Assembly (NCBI GenBank): GCA_028278345.1
Contig: JANQEL010000090.1
Location: 1-64,000, forward strand
Direction of reading: 5' to 3'
DNA from: Myxococcota bacterium
GTDB taxonomy: Bacteria; Myxococcota_A; UBA9160; UBA4427
Length of the DNA stretch: 64,000 nucleotides
The position numbers and the translations under genes are program-made. Below the pieces are notes generated by a model. The model searched no databases, was not told where the DNA came from, and saw nothing but the letters and a program-made list of their open reading frames with translations. Shown one piece after another: positions 43,409 through 52,239 of the stretch. Within the stretch, counting starts at the first letter, position 1; every line of letters begins with the position of its first letter.

Positions 43409-44983
43409 CTAGCGATCGCTGGCCTTGCGAAGCTGCCCATCGCGATCGAGTTCGTAGCGATCGCCCGTGCGCGGGCAGATCAGGTCTTCGCCGAGGCGCT
43501 CACCGCTCGCGCTCACCCAGCCGACCTGTCGCGCCGGGTTTCCGACCACGAGCGCATGGGGCGCAACGGGATGGGTCACCACCGCCCCGGCCCCCACCAT
43601 CGCGTGGTGTCCGATCTCATTGCCGCAAACGATCGTCGCGTTGGCTCCGATGGTGGCCGAACGACCGACCCGGGTCGGCAGGAATTCGTCCTTGCGTTCG
43701 ACCTCGGCGCGCGGGGTCAACACATTGGTGAAGACACAGCTCGGTCCGCAGAAGACGCCATCTTCGAGGGTGACGCCGTCGTAGATGGCGACGTTGTTCT
43801 GGATCTTCACGTTGTTGCCGATGCGCACGTTGGGGCCGGCCATGACGCCCTGGCCGAGCACGCAGTCGCTGCCGATCCGGGTGTTGCCGAGTACGTGGAC
43901 GTGGTGCCAGATGCGCGTGCCGGCTCCGATCGAGACCCCTTCGTCGACTTCGGCGCTCGGATGGATCATGACGCCCGGGTGTTCGAGGGCGCGGTCGGGC
44001 CCGCCGATCGCGATCTGCGGCGCGCGCGCGTCGACGGCTTGCTGGGCGGCGTTCAGCACCGAGAGCACCCGCGTACCCTCTTCGCCATCGGTGCGCGGGG
44101 TCTTGCGCGTTTCGATGCAGTCGAGGAAGTGCTCGACCTCGTTGCGCAGGGGTTCGCGGTCGTCGATGGCGATGGGCTCGGCGTCGGCCTTGTTGGGCTC
44201 GGGTTGTCCCCCGCGCCAGCTGACCGAGTGCGGGTAGAGGACGAGCTTCTCGGCGAGGGGACGCGTGTCGTCGAAGACGGCCATGCCGCTATCCCCCACG
44301 ACCACGAGCCGCTGCTCCTTGTAGGGGTGGAGCCAGGAGACGAAGACGTGGGCCTTGAGGCCGCTCGAGAACTCGAGGTGGGTGGTGGTGATGTCCGGGT
44401 TCTCGCCGTGGAGATAGGCGTGTCCGGTGGCGTCGACGCGGGAGGGCATCGCGTTCGCCAGGCCGAGGATCATCGAGATGTCGTGGGGCGCGAAGCTCCA
44501 GAGGATGTTCTCTTCCGTTCGGATCTTCCCGAAGTTGAGGCGGTGGGAGTAGATGTACTGGAGTCGCCCGAGGCGCCCGGCATCGACGATTTCGAGCAGG
44601 GCGAGATAGGCGGGGTGGTACTGGAGCAGGTGCCCGACCATCAGGATGCGGTCGTGCTCGTTCGCCAGGGTGCAGAGGCGGCGCGCGTCTCGATCGTCGA
44701 GGGCCAGGGGCTTTTCGACGTAGACGTCCTTGCCGGCGGCCAGGGCGTTGCTCGCCAACTCGAAATGCGAGATCGCGGGGGTCGAGACGACGACGGCCGT
44801 GACGGCGTCGTCTTTCAGGATGGGCGCGAGGTCGTCGACCAGGGTCGCACCGTGTTTCTGGGCGATCGGGCCGGCCACCGCCTCGTCGGGATCGCAGATG
44901 ACCCGAAGCCGCCCGAACTCCCCGAGCACACGAGCGAGGTTCTTGCCCCAATAGCCGGCGCCGACGAGGGCGATGTTCTTCAT
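43409..44983 (-). CDS. fused WbpB-like dehydrogenase and WbpD-like acetyltransferase
   Basis: The 524-residue protein joins two enzymes that are usually separate. Residues 1-330 form a Gfo/Idh/MocA oxidoreductase: ALVGAGYWGKNLARVL is the NAD-binding loop, VYVEKPLALD carries the conserved EKP, and GHLLQYHPAY follows. Residues 335-500 are a left-handed beta-helix acetyltransferase with hexapeptide repeats (IGAGTRIWHHVHVLGNTRIG, IGNNVKIQNNV, MVGAGAVV) like WbpD. Its last 30 residues add a small CPRTGDRYEL tail. The products would act before and after the adjacent WbpE-like enzyme in making a 2,3-diacetamido sugar. The ATG start follows family alignment; the frame is open upstream. Confidence 0.9.
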   Translation of the reverse strand: MKNIALVGAGYWGKNLARVLGEFGRLRVICDPDEAVAGPIAQKHGATLVDDLAPILKDDAVTAVVVSTPAISHFELASNALAAGKDVYVEKPLALDDRDARRLCTLANEHDRILMVGHLLQYHPAYLALLEIVDAGRLGRLQYIYSHRLNFGKIRTEENILWSFAPHDISMILGLANAMPSRVDATGHAYLHGENPDITTTHLEFSSGLKAHVFVSWLHPYKEQRLVVVGDSGMAVFDDTRPLAEKLVLYPHSVSWRGGQPEPNKADAEPIAIDDREPLRNEVEHFLDCIETRKTPRTDGEEGTRVLSVLNAAQQAVDARAPQIAIGGPDRALEHPGVMIHPSAEVDEGVSIGAGTRIWHHVHVLGNTRIGSDCVLGQGVMAGPNVRIGNNVKIQNNVAIYDGVTLEDGVFCGPSCVFTNVLTPRAEVERKDEFLPTRVGRSATIGANATIVCGNEIGHHAMVGAGAVVTHPVAPHALVVGNPARQVGWVSASGERLGEDLICPRTGDRYELDRDGQLRKASDR

Positions 44984-45212
44984 GGTGTTGGCTTCGCTTC
45001 TCGAGATGAAACGAGGTGTCTCGGGAGGGGCGGGCAATCCTAGCATCTGCCCGGTCCGAAAGACCCGGGACGGCGGGGAGATGGCCCGCCCCGGTCCTCC
45101 GGAACGAGCCCGCTGGTCTGGCCTCCGCGGCCGCAGGCTGTAGTTTCTGCTCCGCGCCCACAAAGACCCATGGACGTCCATCGTTCATCGGGTGAACGAT
45201 CTGGAGAGAGTC

Positions 45213-46487
45213 GTGAGTTCTTCTGCCCAGCCCGTCACCGAGATTCTCAGTCGCGATTTCTGGAAACTCCCCCTCGCCGAGCGCATGGCGGCCTTCATCC
45301 CCTGGCGCGAGGAGTCGGCCTTCCACCCCCTCGAGTTCGTCCATCCCTTCACCGGGGAGAGCGAGATCTTCCACGCAGTGATCCGGCACGCCGAGGTGCT
45401 CGAAATCTCGAAGCGTGCCGAGGAGTTCTGCTCGGGGCAGGGGGCCGTCTCGATCGCCGACATGCCCCCCGAGTTTCGCGACTACTTCGGTTCGTTCATC
45501 AACATGGACGACCCGCGTCACACGCGACAGCGCACCATCGTCTCGCGTTCCTTCACGCCAAAGCGCCTTGAGCAGGTGATCGATTCGGTGAACACGATTT
45601 CCACCGAGGTGATCGACGCCTTCTGTGAGAAGGGCGAAGCCGATCTGGTCGACGTGCTCTCCCAGCCGCTTCCGCTGCTCGTGATCTGCGACATGATGGG
45701 CATCCCGCGCAGCGAATTCAAAACCGTGCTCGATGCCACCAACGTGATCCTGGGTTCGGGAGATCCCGAGTTCCTCGGCGACGCGGATCCGGGGGACGCC
45801 GTGATCCAGTCGGGCATGCGCCTCATCACGCTGATGAACGAGCTCGCCGAGCAGCGCAAGAAGAATCCGACCGACGATCTCACCTCGAAGTTGGTGAACG
45901 CCGAGGTCGGAGAGGACATGCTCGCGCCGAACGAGATCGGCCCCTTCTTCATCCTGCTCGCGGTCGCGGGTAACGACACCACGCGCAACGCGATCAGCCA
46001 TGGTGTGAACCTGCTGTGCCAGAACCCGGATCAGCTCGCGCTGCTGCGCAGCGATCTCGATCGCTACATGACCGGGGCGGTCGAAGAGATCATCCGTCTG
46101 GCTTCGCCGGTGACCTTCATGCGGCGCACGCTCACGCGTGACGCGACTCTCTCCGGCTACGATTTCAAGACCGGCGAGAAGGTCGTGATGTTCTACGGCG
46201 CGGCGAATCGCGATCCCCGTGTATTCGACGACCCGGAGAAGATGGACATCACGCGCGACCCGAACCCCCACTGCGGCTTCGGCGGCCCCGGCCCGCACTT
46301 CTGCCTGGGGGCCAACCTCGCGCGTCGCGAAGTCGCGGTGGTGTTGCGGCATCTGCTCACGCGCCTGCCCGACCTCGAGGTGACCGGCCCGGCCGTGCCC
46401 CTCGACGCCGAACTCGCGCCGCCCCTCGTGGGTGGCATCAAGCGCCTGCCCGTGCGCTTCTCGCCGACCGCCCGCGTCGCAGCGTAG
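45213..46487 (+). CDS. cytochrome P450
   Basis: This second P450 (424 residues from this start) has the I-helix AVAGNDTTRNAISHG, the ExxR in VEEIIRLASPV and the heme loop FGGPGPHFCLGANLARREV with the axial Cys. It is more similar in layout to CYP families acting on lipids and sterols in actinobacteria and proteobacteria than to the P450 at 22048, but no family can be assigned by eye. GTG 45213 is preferred over GTG 45192 because GGAGAG lies just upstream. A 229-base region separates it from the divergent sugar operon. Confidence 0.93.
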   Translation: MSSSAQPVTEILSRDFWKLPLAERMAAFIPWREESAFHPLEFVHPFTGESEIFHAVIRHAEVLEISKRAEEFCSGQGAVSIADMPPEFRDYFGSFINMDDPRHTRQRTIVSRSFTPKRLEQVIDSVNTISTEVIDAFCEKGEADLVDVLSQPLPLLVICDMMGIPRSEFKTVLDATNVILGSGDPEFLGDADPGDAVIQSGMRLITLMNELAEQRKKNPTDDLTSKLVNAEVGEDMLAPNEIGPFFILLAVAGNDTTRNAISHGVNLLCQNPDQLALLRSDLDRYMTGAVEEIIRLASPVTFMRRTLTRDATLSGYDFKTGEKVVMFYGAANRDPRVFDDPEKMDITRDPNPHCGFGGPGPHFCLGANLARREVAVVLRHLLTRLPDLEVTGPAVPLDAELAPPLVGGIKRLPVRFSPTARVAA

Positions 46488-46499
46488 CGGCGGGCCTCG

Positions 46500-47534
46500 C
46501 TATTTCGCGCGAAGGCGTTCGGCCAAGCGTCGCGCTTCGGCGAGCAGTTGGGTGTAGCGGTTCGGGATGCTCAGCGACTTGAGGGCGATCGAGCGCGCCA
46601 TCAGGACGCCATCGGATTCGCGGTAGAGCTCGAAGTCGAATTGAAGGCGCAGCACTTCGGTGCGCAGGGGATCGCCGCGTCGCGGCGGCTCATCGAGATC
46701 CACGGCCGCCGCCCGCACGTGGATCGCAACGCCGTCGGTTTCCTGGGCGTTGGCGAACATGAAGCTGCGGCGGCGCGCGGTCGAGAGGAAATGGATCAGC
46801 GGCTGGGAGACGGGCCGGTCGAGGCGATCGCGCAGGAAGATGCGCTCGGCCCGGTTCATCATCGCGGCGTAGCGCGCGAAGTAGAGCAGGCCCGCGCCGT
46901 TCATGTCGTTCTCGAGTTCGATCCCGTAGTGGATCGGCGAGGTGTCGCGCGCTTCGATCGGGGTGAGGCGGTCGGCGGCGTAGAAGGCAGGCACCTCACC
47001 CGTCTGCTGCACGCGTTCGTGCTGCGTAATGCCGGCCGGCTTCTCGGGTGCGGTGGCGACTTCCTTCTCGGCGAGGCCCGCCGGGCTGAAGGTCTTGAGC
47101 CGGGTGTTGTTCGCGACCCGGGCCACCATGGCGTTGACCATGGAGATCCAGGTGCCGCCATGGGCTTCGAGGTCGGCGTGGGTTCGGATGTTCGCGAGGG
47201 CGTCTTCGGGGATCGGCTTCTTGTCGAAGAGCGTCCAGCCCTCGACGAAGTGCTTCGCGTGGAATTTCACGTGCCCGCGGCCGTGGACCTCGTCTCCCTC
47301 CTGGTACTGGGCGATCGAGTTGTCGCTGCCGAAGTGCTCCTCGAACTGGATCACCGAAGCGTAGAGGCGTTCGCCGTCTTCGCTCGCCAGCAGGTGGGGC
47401 GGGCAGTCGAGGGCCTCGCCGATCTGGTTCCACTGGAACTCGGCAAAGAGCTTCAAGAGCTCCACTTCGGAGAGCTGGTCGGGAACCATGTTCGGCATGC
47501 CGACGGTGAATGAGAATGCGGGGTGGCGCTGCAT
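46500..47534 (-). CDS. LnmK-like double hot-dog protein
   Basis: The 344-residue protein resembles the LnmK / Pnap_2097 family of double hot-dog proteins. Points of similarity are FTVGMPNMVPDQLSEVELLKLFAEFQWNQIG near the start and the second-domain segment ELENDMNGAGLLYFARYAAMMNRAE. LnmK itself is a bifunctional acyltransferase/decarboxylase in leinamycin polyketide synthesis; most relatives are uncharacterised. ATG 47534 is taken over the TTG at 47564, which would overlap the divergent LolA-like start. No polyketide synthase or acyl carrier gene is in the window, so the pathway is unknown. Identification is from remembered family patterns, so moderate certainty. Confidence 0.55.
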   Translation of the reverse strand: MQRHPAFSFTVGMPNMVPDQLSEVELLKLFAEFQWNQIGEALDCPPHLLASEDGERLYASVIQFEEHFGSDNSIAQYQEGDEVHGRGHVKFHAKHFVEGWTLFDKKPIPEDALANIRTHADLEAHGGTWISMVNAMVARVANNTRLKTFSPAGLAEKEVATAPEKPAGITQHERVQQTGEVPAFYAADRLTPIEARDTSPIHYGIELENDMNGAGLLYFARYAAMMNRAERIFLRDRLDRPVSQPLIHFLSTARRRSFMFANAQETDGVAIHVRAAAVDLDEPPRRGDPLRTEVLRLQFDFELYRESDGVLMARSIALKSLSIPNRYTQLLAEARRLAERLRAK

Positions 47535-47556
47535 GGCGTGCAAGTATAGTTCGGTG

Positions 47557-48393
47557 ATGCCCAAAGCCCACTTGAACCTCGCGGCCGCGCTCGTTGCACT
47601 CGCTCTTCTGATCGTCTGCGTTCCGGTGTTCGGTGGAGCGCCGCCAACCGAAGCGACCGAGGAGCTCAGCGGCCGCGAGATCTATCGCCGCCTGTTGAAC
47701 AATCGCTACAAGCGCGGCGTGCAGAAGATCCAGATCGTCTCGACGGATCCGGGTGGCAGCGAGCAGACGACCGTCTTCGTCGCGAGCCTCGAAGATCACC
47801 GCGACGAGAACGACGAACCCACCGACGGCAAGAACGCGTCGCTACTGATCGAGGTCAGTCGGCCCTTCGACATGCGGCATACCCGCTACCTCGTGGTGTC
47901 GAAGGAGCCGGGGCCCGACGACGAGTTCATCTACCGCCCGAGCGAACGCCGGGTGCGTCGGGTCGATCTGAAGGGTACGCCGCTGCTGGGCACGGATTAC
48001 ACGTTCCGCGATCTCGCCTATCACGATCTCGAAGGCGCGCGCTACCAGCGGCTGCCCGACGAGACCCTCGATGGAGTACCGGTCTTCGTGGTGGAGGCCC
48101 ACGTCACCGACACCTTCGAAGATCGCGTGCACAAGAGCCTCTCCTACGTCGAACAGGAGCACTTCGTGCCCCTGCGCGTGCGCTACTGGGACGAGTACGG
48201 GGTCGAGATCAAGGAGCTGCGGGCCGAGCACGCTTCGATCGAGAACTTCGGCCCGATGTGGGTGGCCACCCGCTCGAAGATGATCGATCTGCTGCAACGC
48301 ACCGAGTCGCGCTCGACCGTACTCGAACTCGACGCCAACCCCGACTTCTCGCCGATGCAGTTCAGCCTGCGCCGTCTGGCCCAGGGCCGTTAG
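47557..48393 (+). CDS. LolA-like outer-membrane lipoprotein-sorting protein
   Basis: The 278-residue protein has a signal peptide (hydrophobic core AAALVALALLIVCVPVFGG) and a LolA-like half-barrel: GREIYRRLLNN, LLIEVSRPFDMRHTRYLVVSKE, EFIYRPSERRVRRVDLKG, GTDYTFRDLAYHDLEG. This family (LolA_like) is routinely encoded next to MMPL/RND exporters and probably carries a lipid or hydrophobe across the periplasm. Here it faces the exporter gene at 48553, with only the palindromic element between. ATG 47557 gives the signal peptide; 22 bases separate it from the divergent LnmK-like start. Its TAG stop lies inside the palindrome arm. Confidence 0.88.
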   Translation: MPKAHLNLAAALVALALLIVCVPVFGGAPPTEATEELSGREIYRRLLNNRYKRGVQKIQIVSTDPGGSEQTTVFVASLEDHRDENDEPTDGKNASLLIEVSRPFDMRHTRYLVVSKEPGPDDEFIYRPSERRVRRVDLKGTPLLGTDYTFRDLAYHDLEGARYQRLPDETLDGVPVFVVEAHVTDTFEDRVHKSLSYVEQEHFVPLRVRYWDEYGVEIKELRAEHASIENFGPMWVATRSKMIDLLQRTESRSTVLELDANPDFSPMQFSLRRLAQGR

Positions 48394-48558
48394 CAGCCCG
48401 TCGAAGAACCCTTCGGTCGCCATCCGCGGCCCTTCGACCCGATCTCTGCGTTGCGAAATCACGGCCGTAGCTACGGCTACGCCCGCGATTCCGCGCCTTG
48501 ATCTCGGGCCGAACGACCACGACTGGCTCGGTCAGGGTCCTTCGAAGGGCTGCTAACG
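48388..48558. repeat. 171-bp imperfect palindromic element between convergent genes
   Basis: The ends are 24-base inverted repeats (48388-48411 and 48535-48558) that match at 22 of 24 positions and share CGTTAGCAGCCC. The centre is the perfect palindrome GCCGTAGCTACGGC (48464-48477), and the halves between are partly complementary, so the whole could fold into one long hairpin. Each arm contains a TAG at the same place: one is the LolA-like stop (48391-48393), the other the MMPL stop (48553-48555). It may act as a two-way terminator or be a REP/MITE-like mobile repeat. No second copy is seen in the window. Confidence 0.75.
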
Positions 48559-50913
48559 ATCGAGCTTCACCAGAAGGGCGGGGAGGAGCAGCAGGTCGGT
48601 GGCGAGGCAGACCGCCATCGTGAAGGCGGTGAGCACGCCGAACTCCTGCAGGGTGGCGAAGCCCGAGATCGTGATCATCGAGAAGCCGACGACCAGCATG
48701 ATGCTGGTCAGCACGATTGGTCGGCCCACGCTGCGGATGCAGGTGCGCGCCGCCTCTTCGGGGCTGCGGCCGGCTTCGCGTTCGGCGCGATAGGCGGCGA
48801 GGAAGTGCATGGTGTCGTCGATCGCGATGCCCAGCGCGATGCTGCCGATCAGGCTCGTGGGTAGCGAGAGCTTCGCGACCCCCGACCCGAGCAGCCCGAA
48901 GAAGATCAGCACCGGGGCCACGTTCGGCACCATCGCGATCGCGGCGACGCGCACGGAGCGGAAGACGGCGCAGATGAGGACGAAGATCGCCGTCACCGCG
49001 AACCCCACCTGGGTGGCCTGGTTGCCCGCGATGCCGTCCGCGCTGCGGTTCAAGAGCACGGCGTTACCGCTGACCTCCGTTGTGAAGCGGGCGGGGAGAT
49101 CCGCTTCCGCGAGCACGCGACGAATGTCGCTCTCGAGTGCGCGCACCGCCGCCGAGCCCGCCTCGCCGGTGCGCACTAGCAGGTTGATGCGGCTGTGGTT
49201 CGAGTTCGCGAAGCGACGCAGCTCGCTCTTCGGCAGCATGAAGGTGGCTTCCGCAACGGCTGCGCGGGTCTCGGGGATCCGATCGTGGACGGGGTCGTCC
49301 CCGTGGCTCGCGCGGTTGGCGACGCGCAGGAAGTCGATGGACGAGAGCACGGCGTCGACCCCCGGCAGGGCTTCGAGGCGCTGCTGCAAGGAACGCGCGT
49401 GGGCGAGGTTCGCGGGTTCGCGAAAGCTGCCTTCCTCGCCGCCGTCGATCATCACGTAGAGGGGCACGGCGCCGGTGATGAGATCGTTCACGGCGGTGAA
49501 GTCGGTGCGGACATCGGAGCGGGCCTTGAAGAAGGTGATTACGTCGGTGTCGATCGAGATGGCGGGGATCGATGCGATGGCACCCACGGTCGCGAGCCCC
49601 CACGCGAAGAGCACCGTACGCGTTCTTCCCAGCGCGACCCGTTCGAACGCGTCGAGTGCGACCTCGAGGCGAGCGGCGAACCAACGGCTGGCGCGAAGGC
49701 GTCCGTGGTCACGCAGGGGCAGGGAGATCTTCGACATCGCCGCGGGTACGAAGGTGAGCGAGAGCAGGGTGACGGACGCCACCCCCAGGATCGAGAACCA
49801 GCCGAGTTCGTTGGTCGCGGGGATGTCGGCCAGCAGCAGGGCTCCGAAGCCGATGCCGGTCGAGAGCCCCGCCATCATCACCGGCATGCGCGTGTAGTGA
49901 AGACAGGCGAGGGCGGGGGGCTCGCCTCCCGCGTGCGCCCCCGCGATCCGCTCGAAGCGCGCGTAGACGTGCACGCCGTAGACGCTGCCGATGCAGATCA
50001 TCAGCGAACCGAGCACCAGGGTGATGAGGTTCACGTCGATACCGAGCGCCGCCATCGCACCGAAGACCCAGAGCGTCGCCATCGTGCACGAAGCCAGTGG
50101 GATCAGGACACCGAAGATCGAACCCGTCATCAGGCCCATGGTGAGGGCTGCGACGAGAACGGCCACCGGAAGCAGCCGAACGATGTCCCCCACCATCTGG
50201 TGGTAGGCGCGGGCGCGCACGTGGGGGCGGCCCGCGACGTAGAAGCGCCGCTCTTCGTTCGTTTCCTCGACGAGGAGTGACGCGATTCGCCCGTCGAGAT
50301 CGCGCTCGACGAAATCGCCATCCGTCATCGGTTGGAAGGTGATGTTGATCGCCGTGGCCCGGGTGTCTTCCGAGAGCAGCACCTTGCGATAGATCGGATC
50401 GGCCAGCGCCCGGGCCCGCAAGGCTGCGATCGCCTGGTCGTCTCCGGGCACGCGATCCATGAAGTTGCGAATGCGCAGGGTGTCGAGGGGGGCGTCGTAT
50501 TCGACCGAAGTCACGCGAGCGAGGCTCTGCACCTGGGCCACGCCGGGCAGGCCGCGCAGGCGGTGGGTGAGGCGGTGGAGGGCTTCGAGGTTCTCGCGCG
50601 CGAAGGTGTCGGGCGACTCCATCACCACGATGTAGAGGTCGTCGTGGCCGAAGTCGCGAATCGCGCGGTCGTACACCGCGATGCCCGGGTCGGCGGGGTT
50701 GATCAACGGTTCACTCGCGGGATCGACGTCGATCGTGAGCCCCGGTGGATCGAGGCGGATCAACGCGGCCAGCGCCAGAACGCTCACCAGCGCGACGCAC
50801 GTGAAGACGATCCCCGCGTGACGCAGGATCGCCTCGGGTCGCAGGCAGGCGACGGCGAGAGCGAAGGCGATCAGCGACGCAGCCGAGATGGCGAATGCCT
50901 GTGCGTCGATCAA
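48553..50913 (-). CDS. MMPL/RND-family exporter
   Basis: This 786-residue inner-membrane exporter has the RND layout: one N-terminal helix, a periplasmic domain (about 60-220), a five-to-six-helix bundle with ITLVLGSLMICIGSVYGVHVYARFE, a second periplasmic domain, and a second bundle with LIGSIALGIAIDDTMHFLAAYRAERE, where the Asp pair is the proton relay. Such HAE3/MMPL proteins export lipids, hopanoids or other hydrophobes. It starts with TTG 50913. The convergent LolA-like gene is its probable partner. Its TAG stop lies in the palindrome arm. Confidence 0.93.
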   Translation of the reverse strand: MIDAQAFAISAASLIAFALAVACLRPEAILRHAGIVFTCVALVSVLALAALIRLDPPGLTIDVDPASEPLINPADPGIAVYDRAIRDFGHDDLYIVVMESPDTFARENLEALHRLTHRLRGLPGVAQVQSLARVTSVEYDAPLDTLRIRNFMDRVPGDDQAIAALRARALADPIYRKVLLSEDTRATAINITFQPMTDGDFVERDLDGRIASLLVEETNEERRFYVAGRPHVRARAYHQMVGDIVRLLPVAVLVAALTMGLMTGSIFGVLIPLASCTMATLWVFGAMAALGIDVNLITLVLGSLMICIGSVYGVHVYARFERIAGAHAGGEPPALACLHYTRMPVMMAGLSTGIGFGALLLADIPATNELGWFSILGVASVTLLSLTFVPAAMSKISLPLRDHGRLRASRWFAARLEVALDAFERVALGRTRTVLFAWGLATVGAIASIPAISIDTDVITFFKARSDVRTDFTAVNDLITGAVPLYVMIDGGEEGSFREPANLAHARSLQQRLEALPGVDAVLSSIDFLRVANRASHGDDPVHDRIPETRAAVAEATFMLPKSELRRFANSNHSRINLLVRTGEAGSAAVRALESDIRRVLAEADLPARFTTEVSGNAVLLNRSADGIAGNQATQVGFAVTAIFVLICAVFRSVRVAAIAMVPNVAPVLIFFGLLGSGVAKLSLPTSLIGSIALGIAIDDTMHFLAAYRAEREAGRSPEEAARTCIRSVGRPIVLTSIMLVVGFSMITISGFATLQEFGVLTAFTMAVCLATDLLLLPALLVKLDR

Positions 50914-51045
50914 GTGATGCCTCCGCCCGCGCAGATGGGCTTCGCGACGAGCCTATCACGCAGTGGAAACGTCGACGCCCTTTGGGCGCTTCCATATCCT
51001 CCCGCTCCCTCCATTCGAAGCCGTCGAAACGGGAGATCCATCGAG

Positions 51046-52239
51046 ATGTCGAAGACCCTCGCGGGCAACGCCGTGATCGGGCAGTCGGGCGGGCCGACCG
51101 CCGTCATCAATCAATCCCTCGTGGGTTGCATCGAAGGCCTGCGCGGTTGCGATGCCATCGGTCGCATCCTGGGGGCCCATCACGCGGTGCGCGGCATGGT
51201 CGAGAACGACTTCATCGATCTCACCGACGTGCCGCAGGATCGCCTCGACCGCATCGCGAACACGCCTTCGAGCGCCCTGGGCAGCAGCCGGGACAAGCCC
51301 GACGAAGCCTATTGCCAGAAAATCTTCGAGCGCTTCGCGGAGAATGACGTCCGCTACTTCTTCTACATCGGAGGCAACGACAGCTCGGATACCGCGCGCA
51401 TCGTGAACGAGACCGCCCGCAAGGAGGGCTACGAGCTGCGCGCCTTCCACATCCCGAAGACGATCGACAACGACCTCGAGTGCAACGACCACACTCCTGG
51501 CTTCCCCTCGGCGGCGAAATTCGTCGCCCAGGCCTTGATGGGCGATCAACTCGACAACGCGGCGCTACCGGGCATCAAGATCGACGTCATCATGGGGCGC
51601 CACGCGGGCTTCCTCACGGCGGCCAGCATGATGGCGCGCACGCGCGACGGCGACGGGCCGCACCTCATCTACGTGCCCGAGGTGGCCTTCGATCTCGGCC
51701 GCTTCGCGGCCGATGTCGATCGGGTCTACAGCCAGCGCGGGCGCTGCATCGTGGCGGTGTCCGAGGGCATCCACGACGTCGAAGGCACGCCCATCGCGAC
51801 CAAGCTGGCCGGGAACGTGGAGCGGGACGCCCACGGCAACGTTCAGCTTTCAGGAACGGGGGCTTTGGGCGATCACCTGGCAGCTCACGTGAAGGATTGC
51901 CTCGGCGCGAAGCTGCGCGTTCGGGCGGACACCTTCGGCTATCTGCAGCGCTCGTTCGCGGGCTGCGTGAGCGAGGTCGACCAGCGCGAGGCGCGCGCCG
52001 CCGGGCGCAAGGCCGCCGAACTCGCGGTCGAGGGAGAGGAACACGGCTCGATTGCAATCGTGCGCACCTCCGACGATCCCTACTCGGCCGAGCTCCAGCG
52101 AATCGAACTCACCGACGTCGCGGCGAAGACACGCACCCTGCCCACCGACGTGATCATCGACGGCTGCGACATCGACCCGAGCTACCGCCGCTACTTCAAG
52201 CCGCTGCTCGGCGGGCTTCCCGCGATCGAGCAGTTCTAG
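51046..52239 (+). CDS. pfp: 6-phosphofructokinase, probably PPi-dependent
   Basis: The 397-residue phosphofructokinase phosphorylates fructose-6-phosphate. Motifs in order: GQSGGPTAVINQSL, YIGGNDSSDTA, PKTIDNDL, MGRHAGFL and the 6-phosphate site region TFGYLQRSFAGC. In ATP enzymes the first loop reads GGDGS and the second PGTIDN; here Asp occupies the Gly position and Lys the Gly position, as in PPi-dependent enzymes. The loop also has Asn (GGND) where most have Asp. ATG 51046 follows GGGAG. Its stop overlaps the convergent receptor gene stop in a shared CTAG. Aldolase is encoded 2 kb away. Confidence 0.88.
   Translation: MSKTLAGNAVIGQSGGPTAVINQSLVGCIEGLRGCDAIGRILGAHHAVRGMVENDFIDLTDVPQDRLDRIANTPSSALGSSRDKPDEAYCQKIFERFAENDVRYFFYIGGNDSSDTARIVNETARKEGYELRAFHIPKTIDNDLECNDHTPGFPSAAKFVAQALMGDQLDNAALPGIKIDVIMGRHAGFLTAASMMARTRDGDGPHLIYVPEVAFDLGRFAADVDRVYSQRGRCIVAVSEGIHDVEGTPIATKLAGNVERDAHGNVQLSGTGALGDHLAAHVKDCLGAKLRVRADTFGYLQRSFAGCVSEVDQREARAAGRKAAELAVEGEEHGSIAIVRTSDDPYSAELQRIELTDVAAKTRTLPTDVIIDGCDIDPSYRRYFKPLLGGLPAIEQF

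Noticed and set aside
42359-45043. 894-residue open frame on the plus strand across the sugar operon
   Set aside because: It is antisense to two clear genes, spans their gap, and has the Arg/Asp/His-rich composition that arises opposite GC-rich genes with third-position bias. No family features.
48388-48558. Insertion sequence or remnant of a transposase gene
   Set aside because: No transposase-like frame is inside and no target duplication is visible; it is recorded as a palindromic repeat only.
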